Below are positions 7,902 to 15,921 of a DNA stretch of 40,027 bases, one piece after another; within the stretch, counting starts at the first letter, position 1, and each line of letters begins with the position of its first letter. The translations under genes and the position numbers were made by a program. Origin of the DNA: Betaproteobacteria bacterium (GTDB lineage: Bacteria; Pseudomonadota; Gammaproteobacteria; Burkholderiales; Casimicrobiaceae); NCBI GenBank assembly GCA_013298045.1, contig JAAFJI010000006.1:1-40027 (forward strand), read 5' to 3'. The notes beneath the pieces were generated by a model. The model was not told where the DNA came from and did not search any database. It was given only the letters and a program-made list of their open reading frames with translations.

Positions 7902-8663
7902 TCATTCGACGACAGAGCGCTGCCGGACTTCGCTTCCTACCGGTCGCGACACGCTTGCGTGACCGAACACCGGTCCGAGACCGACCCCGCGCAGCCGCTC
8001 GCGCAACACCCAGAGAATGAAAAGCCGCTCCATGAAATAACCCACGGCTCGTGCCTTGTTGTCGCGTGGACCTTTGGGTGACGGCAAGTCGAGGTAAGGA
8101 TGGCTCATCAGAAGCGATCGCGAGACCAGCGGCCACGACCAATTCATGTATCGCACAAAGTGCTCGGTGCTCATCACCCAGTAGTTTGCGTAGGGTACAA
8201 AACGCTCAAGATAAAAGCGCGATGAAACCTCGATCCCTGCCTCGGTCAGCACATCAACGATGAAATCGTGGATACCCGGATGATTTGCTTCCGAGTGACC
8301 GGCAAGTCCGGTGAGCCCACCGTAGTTCACACCTGCAAGATCCCAGACGTACCACGACAAGTAGTCGCCGCCCGCGAGCAGGCGTTCGACCTCGGCGACG
8401 CCCGAAAACACGACAGGCGTTTTCTCAAGCTGGCGGTATGACGTAAAGCCAATCCACGGCTCGGTGTGGCGATCCGGGTTGCGCCAGATGTGCAGCATCG
8501 CCCCGTACTCTGCAAGTGCCATTCGAACCCGAGGATCCGCGAGCTCGGGGCAGTTCCGCGTCAGCTGCGCATTGACTTCCGGCTCAAGTCCGAAACCGAC
8601 ATAGGGCGCATGACTGAACAATCGTGATCGATGCGCCGCATCAAAATAGCATTGGTAAATCAC
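7902..8663 (-). CDS. Conserved protein of unknown function, possibly glycosyltransferase-like
   Basis: A 253-residue protein starting with GTG, in the same frame as and 33 bp after the stop of the upstream dehydrogenase gene. I do not recognise a firm family. The strongest local features are HIWRNPDRHTEPWIGFTSYR (59-78), YANYWVMSTEHFVRYMNW (about 158-175) and AVGYFMERLFILWVLRER near 210-227. The last pattern, a glycine/tyrosine-aromatic turn before ERLFILW, resembles the end of DUF4422-like sugar transferases, but this is weak. There is no signal peptide and no clear membrane segment. The place between a dehydrogenase and a sigma/kinase pair says little about its role. Confidence 0.6.
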   Translation of the reverse strand: MIYQCYFDAAHRSRLFSHAPYVGFGLEPEVNAQLTRNCPELADPRVRMALAEYGAMLHIWRNPDRHTEPWIGFTSYRQLEKTPVVFSGVAEVERLLAGGDYLSWYVWDLAGVNYGGLTGLAGHSEANHPGIHDFIVDVLTEAGIEVSSRFYLERFVPYANYWVMSTEHFVRYMNWSWPLVSRSLLMSHPYLDLPSPKGPRDNKARAVGYFMERLFILWVLRERLRGVGLGPVFGHASVSRPVGSEVRQRSVVE

Positions 8664-8696
8664 ACACGCAGAAGACCGATCCCGTGGTCGGCGTTC

Positions 8697-9770
8697 CTAA
8701 AGTTGCTCGGAGATGTATTTTCCCACTTCGACGGTCGTCGCGGTGCCGCCGAGATCAGCGGTTTTTGGTCCGATTGCCGTCGATTGCTCAATCGCGCGCA
8801 GAATCGCGTCGTGCGCCGTTTTGTGCCCTAACCATTCGAGCATCATCGCGCCACACCAGATTTGACCGATCGGATTGCAGACGCCTTTGCCAGCGATGTC
8901 CGGCGCGCTGCCGTGAACGGGTTCGAAGAGGGAGGGGAATTTGCGTTCGGGATTGATGTTCGCCGATGGCGCGATGCCGATGGTGCCGGTGCACGCGGGA
9001 CCTAAGTCGGAGAGGATGTCGCCGAAGAGATTACTCGCCACAACGACGTCGAAAAACGATGGACGTTGCACGAAATGCGCCGTCAAGATATCAATGTGAA
9101 ATTTGTCAACGTTGAGCCTGGGATATTTCGTTTGAATCTCGGCGACTCGCTCGTCCCAGTACGGCATCGAGATCGAGATGCCGTTTGATTTCGTTGCACT
9201 CGTCAGATGCTTTTTCGGACGCGATTGCGCGAGATCGAATGCGAATTTCAGAATGCGATCTACGCCAGTGCGCGTGAAGACGGATTCCTGCAGGACGAAT
9301 TCGCGATCGGTGCCACCAAACATGCGACCACCGACCGAGGAATATTCGCCTTCGGTGTTCTCGCGAACAATGTAGAAATCAATTTCGCCGGGTTTGTAAG
9401 GCGAACCATCCTTTTTGACAACAGGTGCGACTACGCCCGGCATTAACCGTGCTGGCCGCAAGTTCACGTATTGATCGAACTCGCGACGAAACAAAATCAA
9501 CGAGCCCCAGAGCGAAATATGGTCCGGAATTTTCTCGGGCCAACCGACAGCACCGAAATAGATCGCATCGTGTCCACCGATATGCGCTTTCCAGTCGTCG
9601 GGCATCATCTTGCCGTGTTTCTCGTAGTAGTCCCACGATGCAAAATCGAAGTGATCGAAGTGCAGTGGAATGTTGAACTTTTTGGCAGCGGCTTCGAGAA
9701 CGCGAATGCCCTCCGGCACGGTTTCTTTGCCGATGCCGTCGCCGGCGATAACTGCGATTCGTTTGGTCAT
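8697..9770 (-). CDS. dmlA: D-malate/tartrate dehydrogenase (decarboxylating)
   Basis: This 357-residue protein belongs to the isocitrate/isopropylmalate dehydrogenase family. It matches the DmlA/TtuC branch over its whole length: GDGIGKETVPEGIRVL at the NAD site, HGKMMPDDW, YFGAVGWPEKIPDHISLWGS, FDQYVNLRPARL, FYIVRENTEGEYSS, ESVFTRTGVDRIL, TSATKSNGISISMPYWDERV and VVASNLFGDILSDL. The arginine, lysine and aspartates that hold substrate and metal are all present. The reaction is oxidative decarboxylation of D-malate to pyruvate, or of tartrate. The divergent LysR gene at 10905 recalls E. coli dmlR next to dmlA, though here a hydrolase gene lies between. The last codons are followed closely by the unknown gene at 8663. 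Confidence 0.9.
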   Translation of the reverse strand: MTKRIAVIAGDGIGKETVPEGIRVLEAAAKKFNIPLHFDHFDFASWDYYEKHGKMMPDDWKAHIGGHDAIYFGAVGWPEKIPDHISLWGSLILFRREFDQYVNLRPARLMPGVVAPVVKKDGSPYKPGEIDFYIVRENTEGEYSSVGGRMFGGTDREFVLQESVFTRTGVDRILKFAFDLAQSRPKKHLTSATKSNGISISMPYWDERVAEIQTKYPRLNVDKFHIDILTAHFVQRPSFFDVVVASNLFGDILSDLGPACTGTIGIAPSANINPERKFPSLFEPVHGSAPDIAGKGVCNPIGQIWCGAMMLEWLGHKTAHDAILRAIEQSTAIGPKTADLGGTATTVEVGKYISEQL

Positions 9771-9799
9771 GGTGTGTTATGTCAAAAAATGAGAAGAGG

Positions 9800-9834
9800 G
9801 TAGGATGGGTATCGCTTCGCTCCACCCATCCTAC
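9800..9834. repeat. REP-like palindrome (GTAGGATGGGT type) at a stop codon
   Basis: GTAGGATGGGT (9800-9810) is repeated as ACCCATCCTAC (9824-9834), a perfect 11-bp inverted repeat around a loop that contains GCGAAGCGA-like sequence. The right arm includes the TAG stop codon of the hydrolase gene. The GTAG foot is the hallmark tetranucleotide of REP sequences used by RAYT transposases. Confidence 0.85.
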
Positions 9835-10724
9835 GAATCGACCAAAAACGGTAGCGCTGCCTGCAATAGCGCCTCGGGATTTTCCTCGGGAATGTAGTGC
9901 CCGCAAGATACCGGTTGTCCGCGCACATCGGTCGCCACACGGTTCCATTCGTCGATCGGTTTGAAGCATTTCTCGATCACGCCATTCGCGCCCCAGATCA
10001 CTTGTAGCGGCTGCGACACTTTGCGCCCTGCATCGCGATCGGCTCGATCATGTTCGAGATCGATCGTCGCTGCGGCGCGATAGTCTTCGCAAATCGCGTG
10101 CGCAATGCCCGGCAATTGAATACAGCGCCGATATTCCGCGAGCGCTTCGGGCGCAAACGCCGAGAGCCCGGCGTGTCGATTTGCCATCATTCGCTCGATA
10201 AAAAACACAGGGTCACGCTCGATAAGCGCTTCTGGGAACGGTTCGCGTTGAATGAGAAAGAACCAGTGAAAATACGCCTTCGCAAACTCCATATTGGTTT
10301 GCTCATACATTGCAAGCGTCGGCGCGATATCCAAGAGCGTCGCGCGTTCGACCGCATGCGGATGATCCATCATCATGCGATGTGTCACCCGCGCGCCGCG
10401 ATCGTGCGCGAGCACTTTGAATTTAGTGAAACCGAACGACGCCATGAGTTCCACCATGTCTTTCGCCATCTCGCGTTTGCTGTAAGGCGCGTGATTTAGG
10501 CTCGCGTCGGACACTGGCTTATCGCTGTCGCCGTAGCCTCGCAAATCGGGCGCGACCAGCGTGAAGTGCTTCGCAAGCGCAAGCGCGACTTTGTGCCAAA
10601 TGACGTGGGTTTGCGGATGACCGTGCAGCAACAGCAGCGGCGGTTTGCCGCGCTCGTCGCTCACGCGCACGTTGAGCGCGATGCCGTTGGCGCGAATGCG
10701 ATGCAGACTTGTGTGTTCGAACAT
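9831..10724 (-). CDS. Alpha/beta hydrolase, haloacetate-dehalogenase-like
   Basis: This 297-residue protein has the alpha/beta-hydrolase fold with the signature of fluoroacetate/haloacetate dehalogenases: LLLHGHPQTHVIWHKV (31-46), DLRGYGDSDKP (60-70), the nucleophile elbow AHDRGARVTHR with Asp108 and the halide/carboxylate-binding Arg109 and Arg112, Asp132 in LLDIAP, the His153-Trp154 pair in YFHWFFL, and the catalytic His276 in CGHYIPEENPE. Such enzymes replace the halogen of haloacetates with hydroxyl, but many members act on other small substrates. The substrate is therefore inferred only. It is the first gene of the minus-strand series and ends inside a REP-like palindrome 60 bp before dmlA. 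Divergent LysR gene at 10905. Confidence 0.85.
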   Translation of the reverse strand: MFEHTSLHRIRANGIALNVRVSDERGKPPLLLLHGHPQTHVIWHKVALALAKHFTLVAPDLRGYGDSDKPVSDASLNHAPYSKREMAKDMVELMASFGFTKFKVLAHDRGARVTHRMMMDHPHAVERATLLDIAPTLAMYEQTNMEFAKAYFHWFFLIQREPFPEALIERDPVFFIERMMANRHAGLSAFAPEALAEYRRCIQLPGIAHAICEDYRAAATIDLEHDRADRDAGRKVSQPLQVIWGANGVIEKCFKPIDEWNRVATDVRGQPVSCGHYIPEENPEALLQAALPFLVDS

Positions 10725-10865
10725 GGCGCGGCGATGAAGTGGGATTTACGATCGTTGACGATGTTAAGAGCTTTCACGCAAATGCTCCGCTTGTCGATCT
10801 CGATTTTTGGCGGAACGATGCGCTGGACACTCGACCAAACTGTAACTGAGCCAGCGTGCAAAGTG

Positions 10866-10881
10866 GTTAAACTCATTTAAC
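10866..10881. promoter_or_regulatory. Possible LysR operator
   Basis: GTTAAA and TTTAAC form a perfect inverted repeat separated by four bases, 24 bp before the LysR ATG, in the divergent spacer between the regulator and the hydrolase gene. The position and A+T-rich symmetry suit a LysR-type autoregulatory site. No binding can be shown from sequence. Confidence 0.4.
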
Positions 10882-10904
10882 TTTTCAATTCAATTCGGCT
10901 TAAT

Positions 10905-11840
10905 ATGAGTACGATGCGCGAAACCGACGATCCGCGCTTTTTTCTCTGTATCTTTCGCGAAGGATCGCTCGCCGCGGCTGCGCGAGCGCTCAACGTCACC
11001 GCCTCGGCGGTGACGCAGCGATTGCAAGCGCTCGAAGCGAAACTCGGACTTCGTCTCATCGATCGCGCGGCGCGCAAATTCCAATTGACCGACGAGGGCG
11101 AACTCTATGTCGCGGAAGCGGAGAAAATCGTCGCGCAGTACGATGCGTTGATCGATGCATTGCACGCGCGGCGGTCGCTGGTACGCGGGCACTTGCGGGT
11201 GCGCGCAACATTTGGGTTCGGACGCAAATACTTAGCGCCCGCAGTCGCGGAGTTTCAGAAACTGCATCCGCAGATCAAAGCGAGTTTGAATCTCAGCGAT
11301 CGTTGGACAGAGACTGAAGAGACGAGCTACGACGTGCTTGTTCATATCGGTGGCTTGACCGATTCATCGCGCGTCGCTTTTCCGATTGCACGGAACGGGC
11401 GCTTTATGCTCGCAGCGCCGTCGTACTTAAGGCGTCGGGGTACGCCGAAATCGCCGGATGAACTCGCGAGGCATTCTTGCCTGCTTTTGCAAGAGAATGA
11501 CGAAGATGTTGGACTCTGGCGGTTGCGTAATGCACGTGGTCGGGAAGAGGCGATCCGCGTGCAAGCGAGTTTGCTCTCGAACGATGGCGATGCCATCAAA
11601 CAATGGGCACTAGCCGGATGCGGGATCATGCTGCGTTCTGAATGGGATACGGCGGCTGAAATCGCAAGCGGAAAGCTCGCGCGCGTGTTGCCAGAATGGA
11701 CATTACCGGAAGCAAACATCTACGCGCTGGTGCCGCAGCGCAAGGGACTCTCAACGCGCGCACGCGCCTTCATCGATTTTTTGTCGGCTCGTTTTCAGCC
11801 TGAACCGCCCTGGCAGCAGTCCAGGCGGAAGCCGAAATAG
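10905..11840 (+). CDS. LysR-family transcriptional regulator
   Basis: This 311-residue protein carries the LysR helix-turn-helix at about 10-65 (FFLCIFREGSLAAAARALN, then TASAVTQRLQALEAKLGLRL) and a substrate-binding domain from about 95 onward (GHLRVRATFGFGRKYLAPAVAEF). It is divergent from the hydrolase-dmlA series. Its closest role model is DmlR, which activates dmlA in E. coli. A TAATAT box (10901-10906) overlaps the first ATG and lies seven bases before the next in-frame ATG at 10914, so the true start may be 10914 on a leaderless message. No ribosome-binding site is seen before either start. Confidence 0.93.
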   Translation: MSTMRETDDPRFFLCIFREGSLAAAARALNVTASAVTQRLQALEAKLGLRLIDRAARKFQLTDEGELYVAEAEKIVAQYDALIDALHARRSLVRGHLRVRATFGFGRKYLAPAVAEFQKLHPQIKASLNLSDRWTETEETSYDVLVHIGGLTDSSRVAFPIARNGRFMLAAPSYLRRRGTPKSPDELARHSCLLLQENDEDVGLWRLRNARGREEAIRVQASLLSNDGDAIKQWALAGCGIMLRSEWDTAAEIASGKLARVLPEWTLPEANIYALVPQRKGLSTRARAFIDFLSARFQPEPPWQQSRRKPK

Positions 11841-11853
11841 CACTGCAAATATT

Positions 11854-11939
11854 TGCCCCATCAAAGCTTTGAATAAACACCGAAAACACTTATAACGATA
11901 TAGCGCAAAAGCGGGTTATGTTTCTTATTTGACGGGGCA
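11854..11939. repeat. TGCC-family inverted-repeat element (86 bp)
   Basis: The left end TGCCCCATCAAA and the right end TTTGACGGGGCA are inverted copies in 11 of 12 positions. The interior is A+T-rich. The element lies 13 bp after the LysR stop, in the space between two convergent genes. The rest of this space (11940-12122) holds only a weak hairpin, CTCGGCAC...GTGCTGAG, at 12063-12081, without a T run. Confidence 0.75.
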
Positions 11940-12122
11940 ATGGATTAAAGCGTTGATCATGCGTTTCTCAGCGGATCAATCAGATCGAGTCAGAACGATT
12001 TGATTTGGAGTGTGTTCATGGTTCGATCCATCGGCGGACTCTGGACGAGCTGAGTTCAACATGCTCGGCACCGGGTGCTGAGTGCACAAGCCTTGCAGAT
12101 CGCGATCAGCTCCGAAGTTTCG

Positions 12123-13517
12123 CTACACAAACCCCAAACCATTCGCGCCGTTCGGAAACCGCAACCGATTCGGCAGGATTGTCGAGAGTGCATTTGTATC
12201 GGTGACCCCAAACCAGCGCGCGAGCGTGACCCCGAATTCGTCCACCGAGGTTGTTGGAATTAAGCGACCGTTGCCGGCGTCCGTTGGAGTGTTGAACGCA
12301 ATCGTTGGAAAGCTGCCGTATATCCGATTGCCTTGTACGGCACCGCCGAAGACGAACTGATGACCGCCCCAACCATGGTCGCTGCCGCGGCCGTTGTGCC
12401 GCAGCGCGCGACCGAATTCGGAGGCGGTGAACGTTGTCACCGAGGAAGAAACATTGAGCGTATTCATCGCAGCGTTGAATGCGCCCAGTGCGGCATCCAA
12501 TTCGCCCAGCCGCGCATTTTGATCGGCCACTAAGTCGTCATGAAAATCGTAGCCGCCCTGTTGTACGAAGAACACTTGCCGACGCTGGCTGAGGTTTGTG
12601 CGTGCCGAGATCATGCGCGCAACCATTTGCAACTGGCGGCCAATGGAGGTCGCAGGAAACACGGTCGTAACTGCGGGCGCGTTCGCCAAGGAGGTGGTGA
12701 CGATGTTTTCGGTATCCACAGCGCGTTTGCCGATCTTTGACCACTCGCGCTCCATCATTCCCGCGCGCGAGTCGGTCAACAAGCGGCGCAGCGCCTGCGC
12801 GCCCGCAGTCGATCCGTACAGTCCACCGTTGCCGAGGGTAAGCGCGTTCACGGCAATCGCACCTTGCGGCGTGATCTGATATTGGATCGTATCCTCGCCC
12901 GCTTGAATCATGTTGTTGCCACCGATCGACATGCAAATGGATACACCGCTATTGGGGTTGTATAGCGGTGCGGTGACGTCGCCCAGACGTCCCAGCCAGC
13001 CGGTGGGTGAACTGCGATCGGGCAGCCCAGTTTGCCACTGCGCTTGCTGATCGGAATGCGAAAAGAGTTGAGCCGGCACCTCAACCAGGGAGTCGCCGCC
13101 GTTCCATTGCGCGAGCGTGATCGGATTGGTGAGTGTGCCCAAGTTGGCGAGCACCGCAGCACGACCGCTCGCGATCATCGACTGCATGTTTGCCATCGCC
13201 GGATGTAGACCGAGCGGCGCTCCCGTGTATCCAGTCGGGCTGATCGAGCGCAGGCTCGCCTGCGAAATGGCGAGCGTCGGTCGCGCGTTCATGTAGTCGG
13301 TATAGGCTTGACCCGTGCGCGGCACAATCAAGTTCGCGTGATCGTTGCCACCGAACAGAAACACGCAAACGAGGGCTTTGTAGTCGCTGCCCGCCTGCGC
13401 ACTCGCAGCGCCGATGGTTGCGAGATTGGCCGCAAACGGCGTGCCCGCCAGCGCCGAGAGTGAGCCGAACTGTTGCAAGAAGCGACGACGAGCCGCGTGG
13501 CGTGAAACGTAGGCCAT
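12123..13517 (-). CDS. DUF1501 family secreted protein
   Basis: This 464-residue protein starts with a twin-arginine signal (RRRFLQQFGSLSALAG, then a cut after about residue 41), so it is probably exported folded through the Tat pathway. The body has the DUF1501 signature: VCVFLFGGNDHANLIVPR (about 50-67), GLHPAMANMQSM, and near the C-terminal third TASEFGRALRHNGRGSDHGWGG. The last segment, with its His and Asp residues, resembles the metal site of alkaline-phosphatase/sulfatase-like folds. The enzyme activity is unknown. It is the second gene of a pair with a DUF1800 gene 14 bp upstream, a very common pairing. The ribosome-binding site CGGAGA is nine bases before the ATG. Confidence 0.93.
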   Translation of the reverse strand: MAYVSRHAARRRFLQQFGSLSALAGTPFAANLATIGAASAQAGSDYKALVCVFLFGGNDHANLIVPRTGQAYTDYMNARPTLAISQASLRSISPTGYTGAPLGLHPAMANMQSMIASGRAAVLANLGTLTNPITLAQWNGGDSLVEVPAQLFSHSDQQAQWQTGLPDRSSPTGWLGRLGDVTAPLYNPNSGVSICMSIGGNNMIQAGEDTIQYQITPQGAIAVNALTLGNGGLYGSTAGAQALRRLLTDSRAGMMEREWSKIGKRAVDTENIVTTSLANAPAVTTVFPATSIGRQLQMVARMISARTNLSQRRQVFFVQQGGYDFHDDLVADQNARLGELDAALGAFNAAMNTLNVSSSVTTFTASEFGRALRHNGRGSDHGWGGHQFVFGGAVQGNRIYGSFPTIAFNTPTDAGNGRLIPTTSVDEFGVTLARWFGVTDTNALSTILPNRLRFPNGANGLGFV

Positions 13518-13531
13518 GACTTGATCTCCGC

Positions 13532-15550
13532 TTATCGTTGAATGAGGAATTCGGGTGCGAGCATCGTGAGCGCAACTGCCGTATAAACGCGCCGAGCCTG
13601 CCAGTTGAATTCCGTCGTCGCGATGGCGTTGATTGCGTCGAGGATGATTTGCTGCGTCTGCGTCGTGAGCTGTCCGTAGGCGAGCAGCGCATTTAAATCG
13701 GCAATCATCGCCGTCGGATTACTTACATTCGCGAGATAGCGCGCGTAGTTGGGCGCAATTTCATCGTTATTGCCGCCGTATCCTCGCTCGATCACAGAGA
13801 GCATGAAATTGGTGTACGCCGTCGTGGTAGTTTCATGGGTAATCTGGAATTCCGGTGCACTCGCACGTCGATTCAATATGGCCCCAGGCGGCGCGTACTC
13901 CGGTCGATAGAAGTTGAACACCGACGGCGAGCGCATTGGGTTTTGCCCCAGCGCATCGGCTGGATCCTCAAGATTCCAGATACGGTAGCGACCGGAAGCG
14001 GGTCGTGCAGTGAACGCGCGCATCCACGCACCGAACCGAAGCACGGGCTCACGAAGTTTGCCGAAGCTCTCATCGGCTAATTTCTGCTCGTCGCGCGCCT
14101 CTGGGTCCATGAGCACCGCGCGGATGACCGCCTTCATATCGCCGCGTATGTTTGATCCGTTGTTGTTGAATTTTTCCGCAACGCGTTGCACATACGCGGG
14201 TGATGGATTACTTGTCACCAAGCGCTTAATGAGTTGCTTGCTAATAAACGGTCCAACGTTTGAATGGTTGAAGATTCGATCGAGCGCAGTGGCGAGCGAT
14301 TGGTTTGCTTGCGCTTGCGTGATCGTGCCGCTCATCGCCGGAATGGTGATGCCGAGAAACGTTTTCGCGGATGTTGAATGTCCGCTCGGATACATCTGCA
14401 TCGGATATTTCCACGAGCCGCCACCCCAGCGGAAATTGTCGTCCGTGGGCGCGGGCGACGGATCGTCGCCCCACGCGAGTCCGGTGAACACCTTCGCCAA
14501 ACCGATGATGTCGTTTTGGTTGTAGGTTGGAATGTCCTTGCCGCTTAGATCCTTCTTACGCGTGCCGTCGATGTTGAGTTCCCACAGACCGATTGAAAAC
14601 AGCTGCAGGACTTCACGGGCATAGTTTTCGTCGGGCGTACGACCTGTTGCCGGATCTTCTTTCTCATTGCGAAAGTGTGAGAGATAGATTCCCATGGTTG
14701 GATGACGCGTGACGTCTTCGAGCAGCGTGCGGAAATTGCCGAACGCATTGCGCGCAGTCATATCTAGAAAGCTCGCATGTGCATCGGCCTGGATATCGAC
14801 ACCGCTATTGACGGTCGAAACGACGAATATTTGTTGTAGTGCAAAGGCGACGCGTTGCCGGAGCTGATCGGGGCCCTGCATCGCTTGCAGCCAAAACGTT
14901 TCCATCGTTCCGTTGATGAAATTCGAATCGCAGCCAACCGTGTCGGTTGCGCAGCCAATCGGACCTTTGCGTGCGACGTAGTCCCAGTGCGGTTCAATTG
15001 AAGCGGTATTGAACTGCGCAGTGATCCACGCGTTAAAGGCTGTATCGTTTGCGCCCGCTTGAACAAGCGCATCGATCTCGCTCCAGGTTGGTCCCCACGT
15101 CGCTTGCGTGAGGAAGCGCGCCGCGCGCTCCTGAGCCGTCATCGCTCTCCCGGGGCAGTTTTGCGCGATGTAGGCTTCGATCAGCGCGGGCGTTAAGCGT
15201 GCGGCGTACGCGCCGCCGCCGCCGAGCGAGCTGCCCCGAAAACCGAGCAGGTAGCGCTGAATGATGCGCGCGTCGTCGTGATCGAAGACGCCATTTCCAT
15301 CGAGGTCAAAACGGCGCAATCGCGACGCAGCGGTTGCCTCCGCGGTTGACGCCAGAGACGTTGCGTTATCAAGCGCTGGGCTACCGCGCTGACCAAGCGC
15401 GTAGCGCATCAGATAGAGCCCGTCCGTCGTCGCGCTCGCGGTGCCAGCGTCGAGCGAGAACGGGCAGCCGCTTTGTGCGAACGTGAGGCACGGAAGCGCA
15501 AGCAAAAGTGCGAGTCCTTTTGCCAGCGAAAGGGATGCGCGAAAAAACAT
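13532..15550 (-). CDS. DUF1800 family secreted protein with dockerin-like N-terminus
   Basis: I place the start at the ATG at 15550 (672 residues). It has GGAG 12 bases upstream and begins a Sec signal peptide (MFFRASLSLAKGLALLLALP, cut near Ala-Gln-Ser). A TTG five codons earlier is a poorer choice. Mature residues about 25-115 hold two dockerin-like calcium half-sites: the first is degenerate (TTDGLYLMRYALGQRG) and the second intact (DLDGNGVFDHDDARIIQRYL). The rest is the DUF1800 domain, with FLTQATWGPTWSEI, LRQRVAFALQQIFVVS, HPTMGIYLSHFRNEK and ENYAREVLQLFSIGLWELN. It is co-transcribed with the DUF1501 gene. The function is unknown. Confidence 0.92.
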   Translation of the reverse strand: MFFRASLSLAKGLALLLALPCLTFAQSGCPFSLDAGTASATTDGLYLMRYALGQRGSPALDNATSLASTAEATAASRLRRFDLDGNGVFDHDDARIIQRYLLGFRGSSLGGGGAYAARLTPALIEAYIAQNCPGRAMTAQERAARFLTQATWGPTWSEIDALVQAGANDTAFNAWITAQFNTASIEPHWDYVARKGPIGCATDTVGCDSNFINGTMETFWLQAMQGPDQLRQRVAFALQQIFVVSTVNSGVDIQADAHASFLDMTARNAFGNFRTLLEDVTRHPTMGIYLSHFRNEKEDPATGRTPDENYAREVLQLFSIGLWELNIDGTRKKDLSGKDIPTYNQNDIIGLAKVFTGLAWGDDPSPAPTDDNFRWGGGSWKYPMQMYPSGHSTSAKTFLGITIPAMSGTITQAQANQSLATALDRIFNHSNVGPFISKQLIKRLVTSNPSPAYVQRVAEKFNNNGSNIRGDMKAVIRAVLMDPEARDEQKLADESFGKLREPVLRFGAWMRAFTARPASGRYRIWNLEDPADALGQNPMRSPSVFNFYRPEYAPPGAILNRRASAPEFQITHETTTTAYTNFMLSVIERGYGGNNDEIAPNYARYLANVSNPTAMIADLNALLAYGQLTTQTQQIILDAINAIATTEFNWQARRVYTAVALTMLAPEFLIQR

Positions 15551-15697
15551 ATGCGGAGGCTCCAAAAGATACGTGGAGCCCGAGTCGTTTCGGTGCGACG
15601 TACGCCGCGTAGTGGGTACGTTTCATCGCGAACGATCCTGCGCACACTGTTGCGTCGGTGGAGCGTTCGATCAGTACTTGGCTCTCGTTCAGGGATT

Positions 15698-15710
15698 ATG
15701 CCATTGGCAT
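15698..15710. promoter_or_regulatory. Palindrome in the likely DUF1800/DUF1501 promoter
   Basis: ATGCCATTGGCAT is a perfect palindrome with one central base. On the minus strand it overlaps a possible promoter, AAGACA, 16 bases, then CATAAT, so a dimeric regulator bound here could block polymerase. The leader to the start codon would be about 145 bases. The rest of the spacer 15566-15806 holds nothing else I can name. Confidence 0.4.
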
Positions 15711-15806
15711 GATTTCTGTCTTCTTTGTCTAGAGCAAATTTCGAACCGACGTCACTTCAATGCGATCATCGTCATAGATGATCTTCCAACAACTTTTTAC
15801 TGGAAA

Positions 15807-15891
15807 GCCGCAATAAATAATCCGCTAAAAAGAAATAAATATCTTACAGAAAAGCAAACAAATTCGCCCATAACTACAATTTAACGGGGCG
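15807..15891. repeat. TGCC-family inverted-repeat element (85 bp)
   Basis: The left end AGCCGCAATAAAT pairs imperfectly with the right end ATTTAACGGGGCG (9 to 10 of 14 positions). The spacing is exactly that of the clearest copy. The interior is strongly A-rich on the plus strand. It lies 30 bp past the stop of proS. Confidence 0.6.
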
Positions 15892-15921
15892 ATACGGACG
15901 AAAACTATAGTCGATATCGCA

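Noticed and set aside
12063-12081. Terminator after the DUF1501 gene
   Set aside because: The stem CTCGGCAC/GTGCTGAG has a mismatch and no T run follows in either direction.
15441-15884. A 147-codon plus-strand open frame before proS
   Set aside because: It overlaps the DUF1800 signal-peptide region antisense and runs into the repeat element; no protein pattern.
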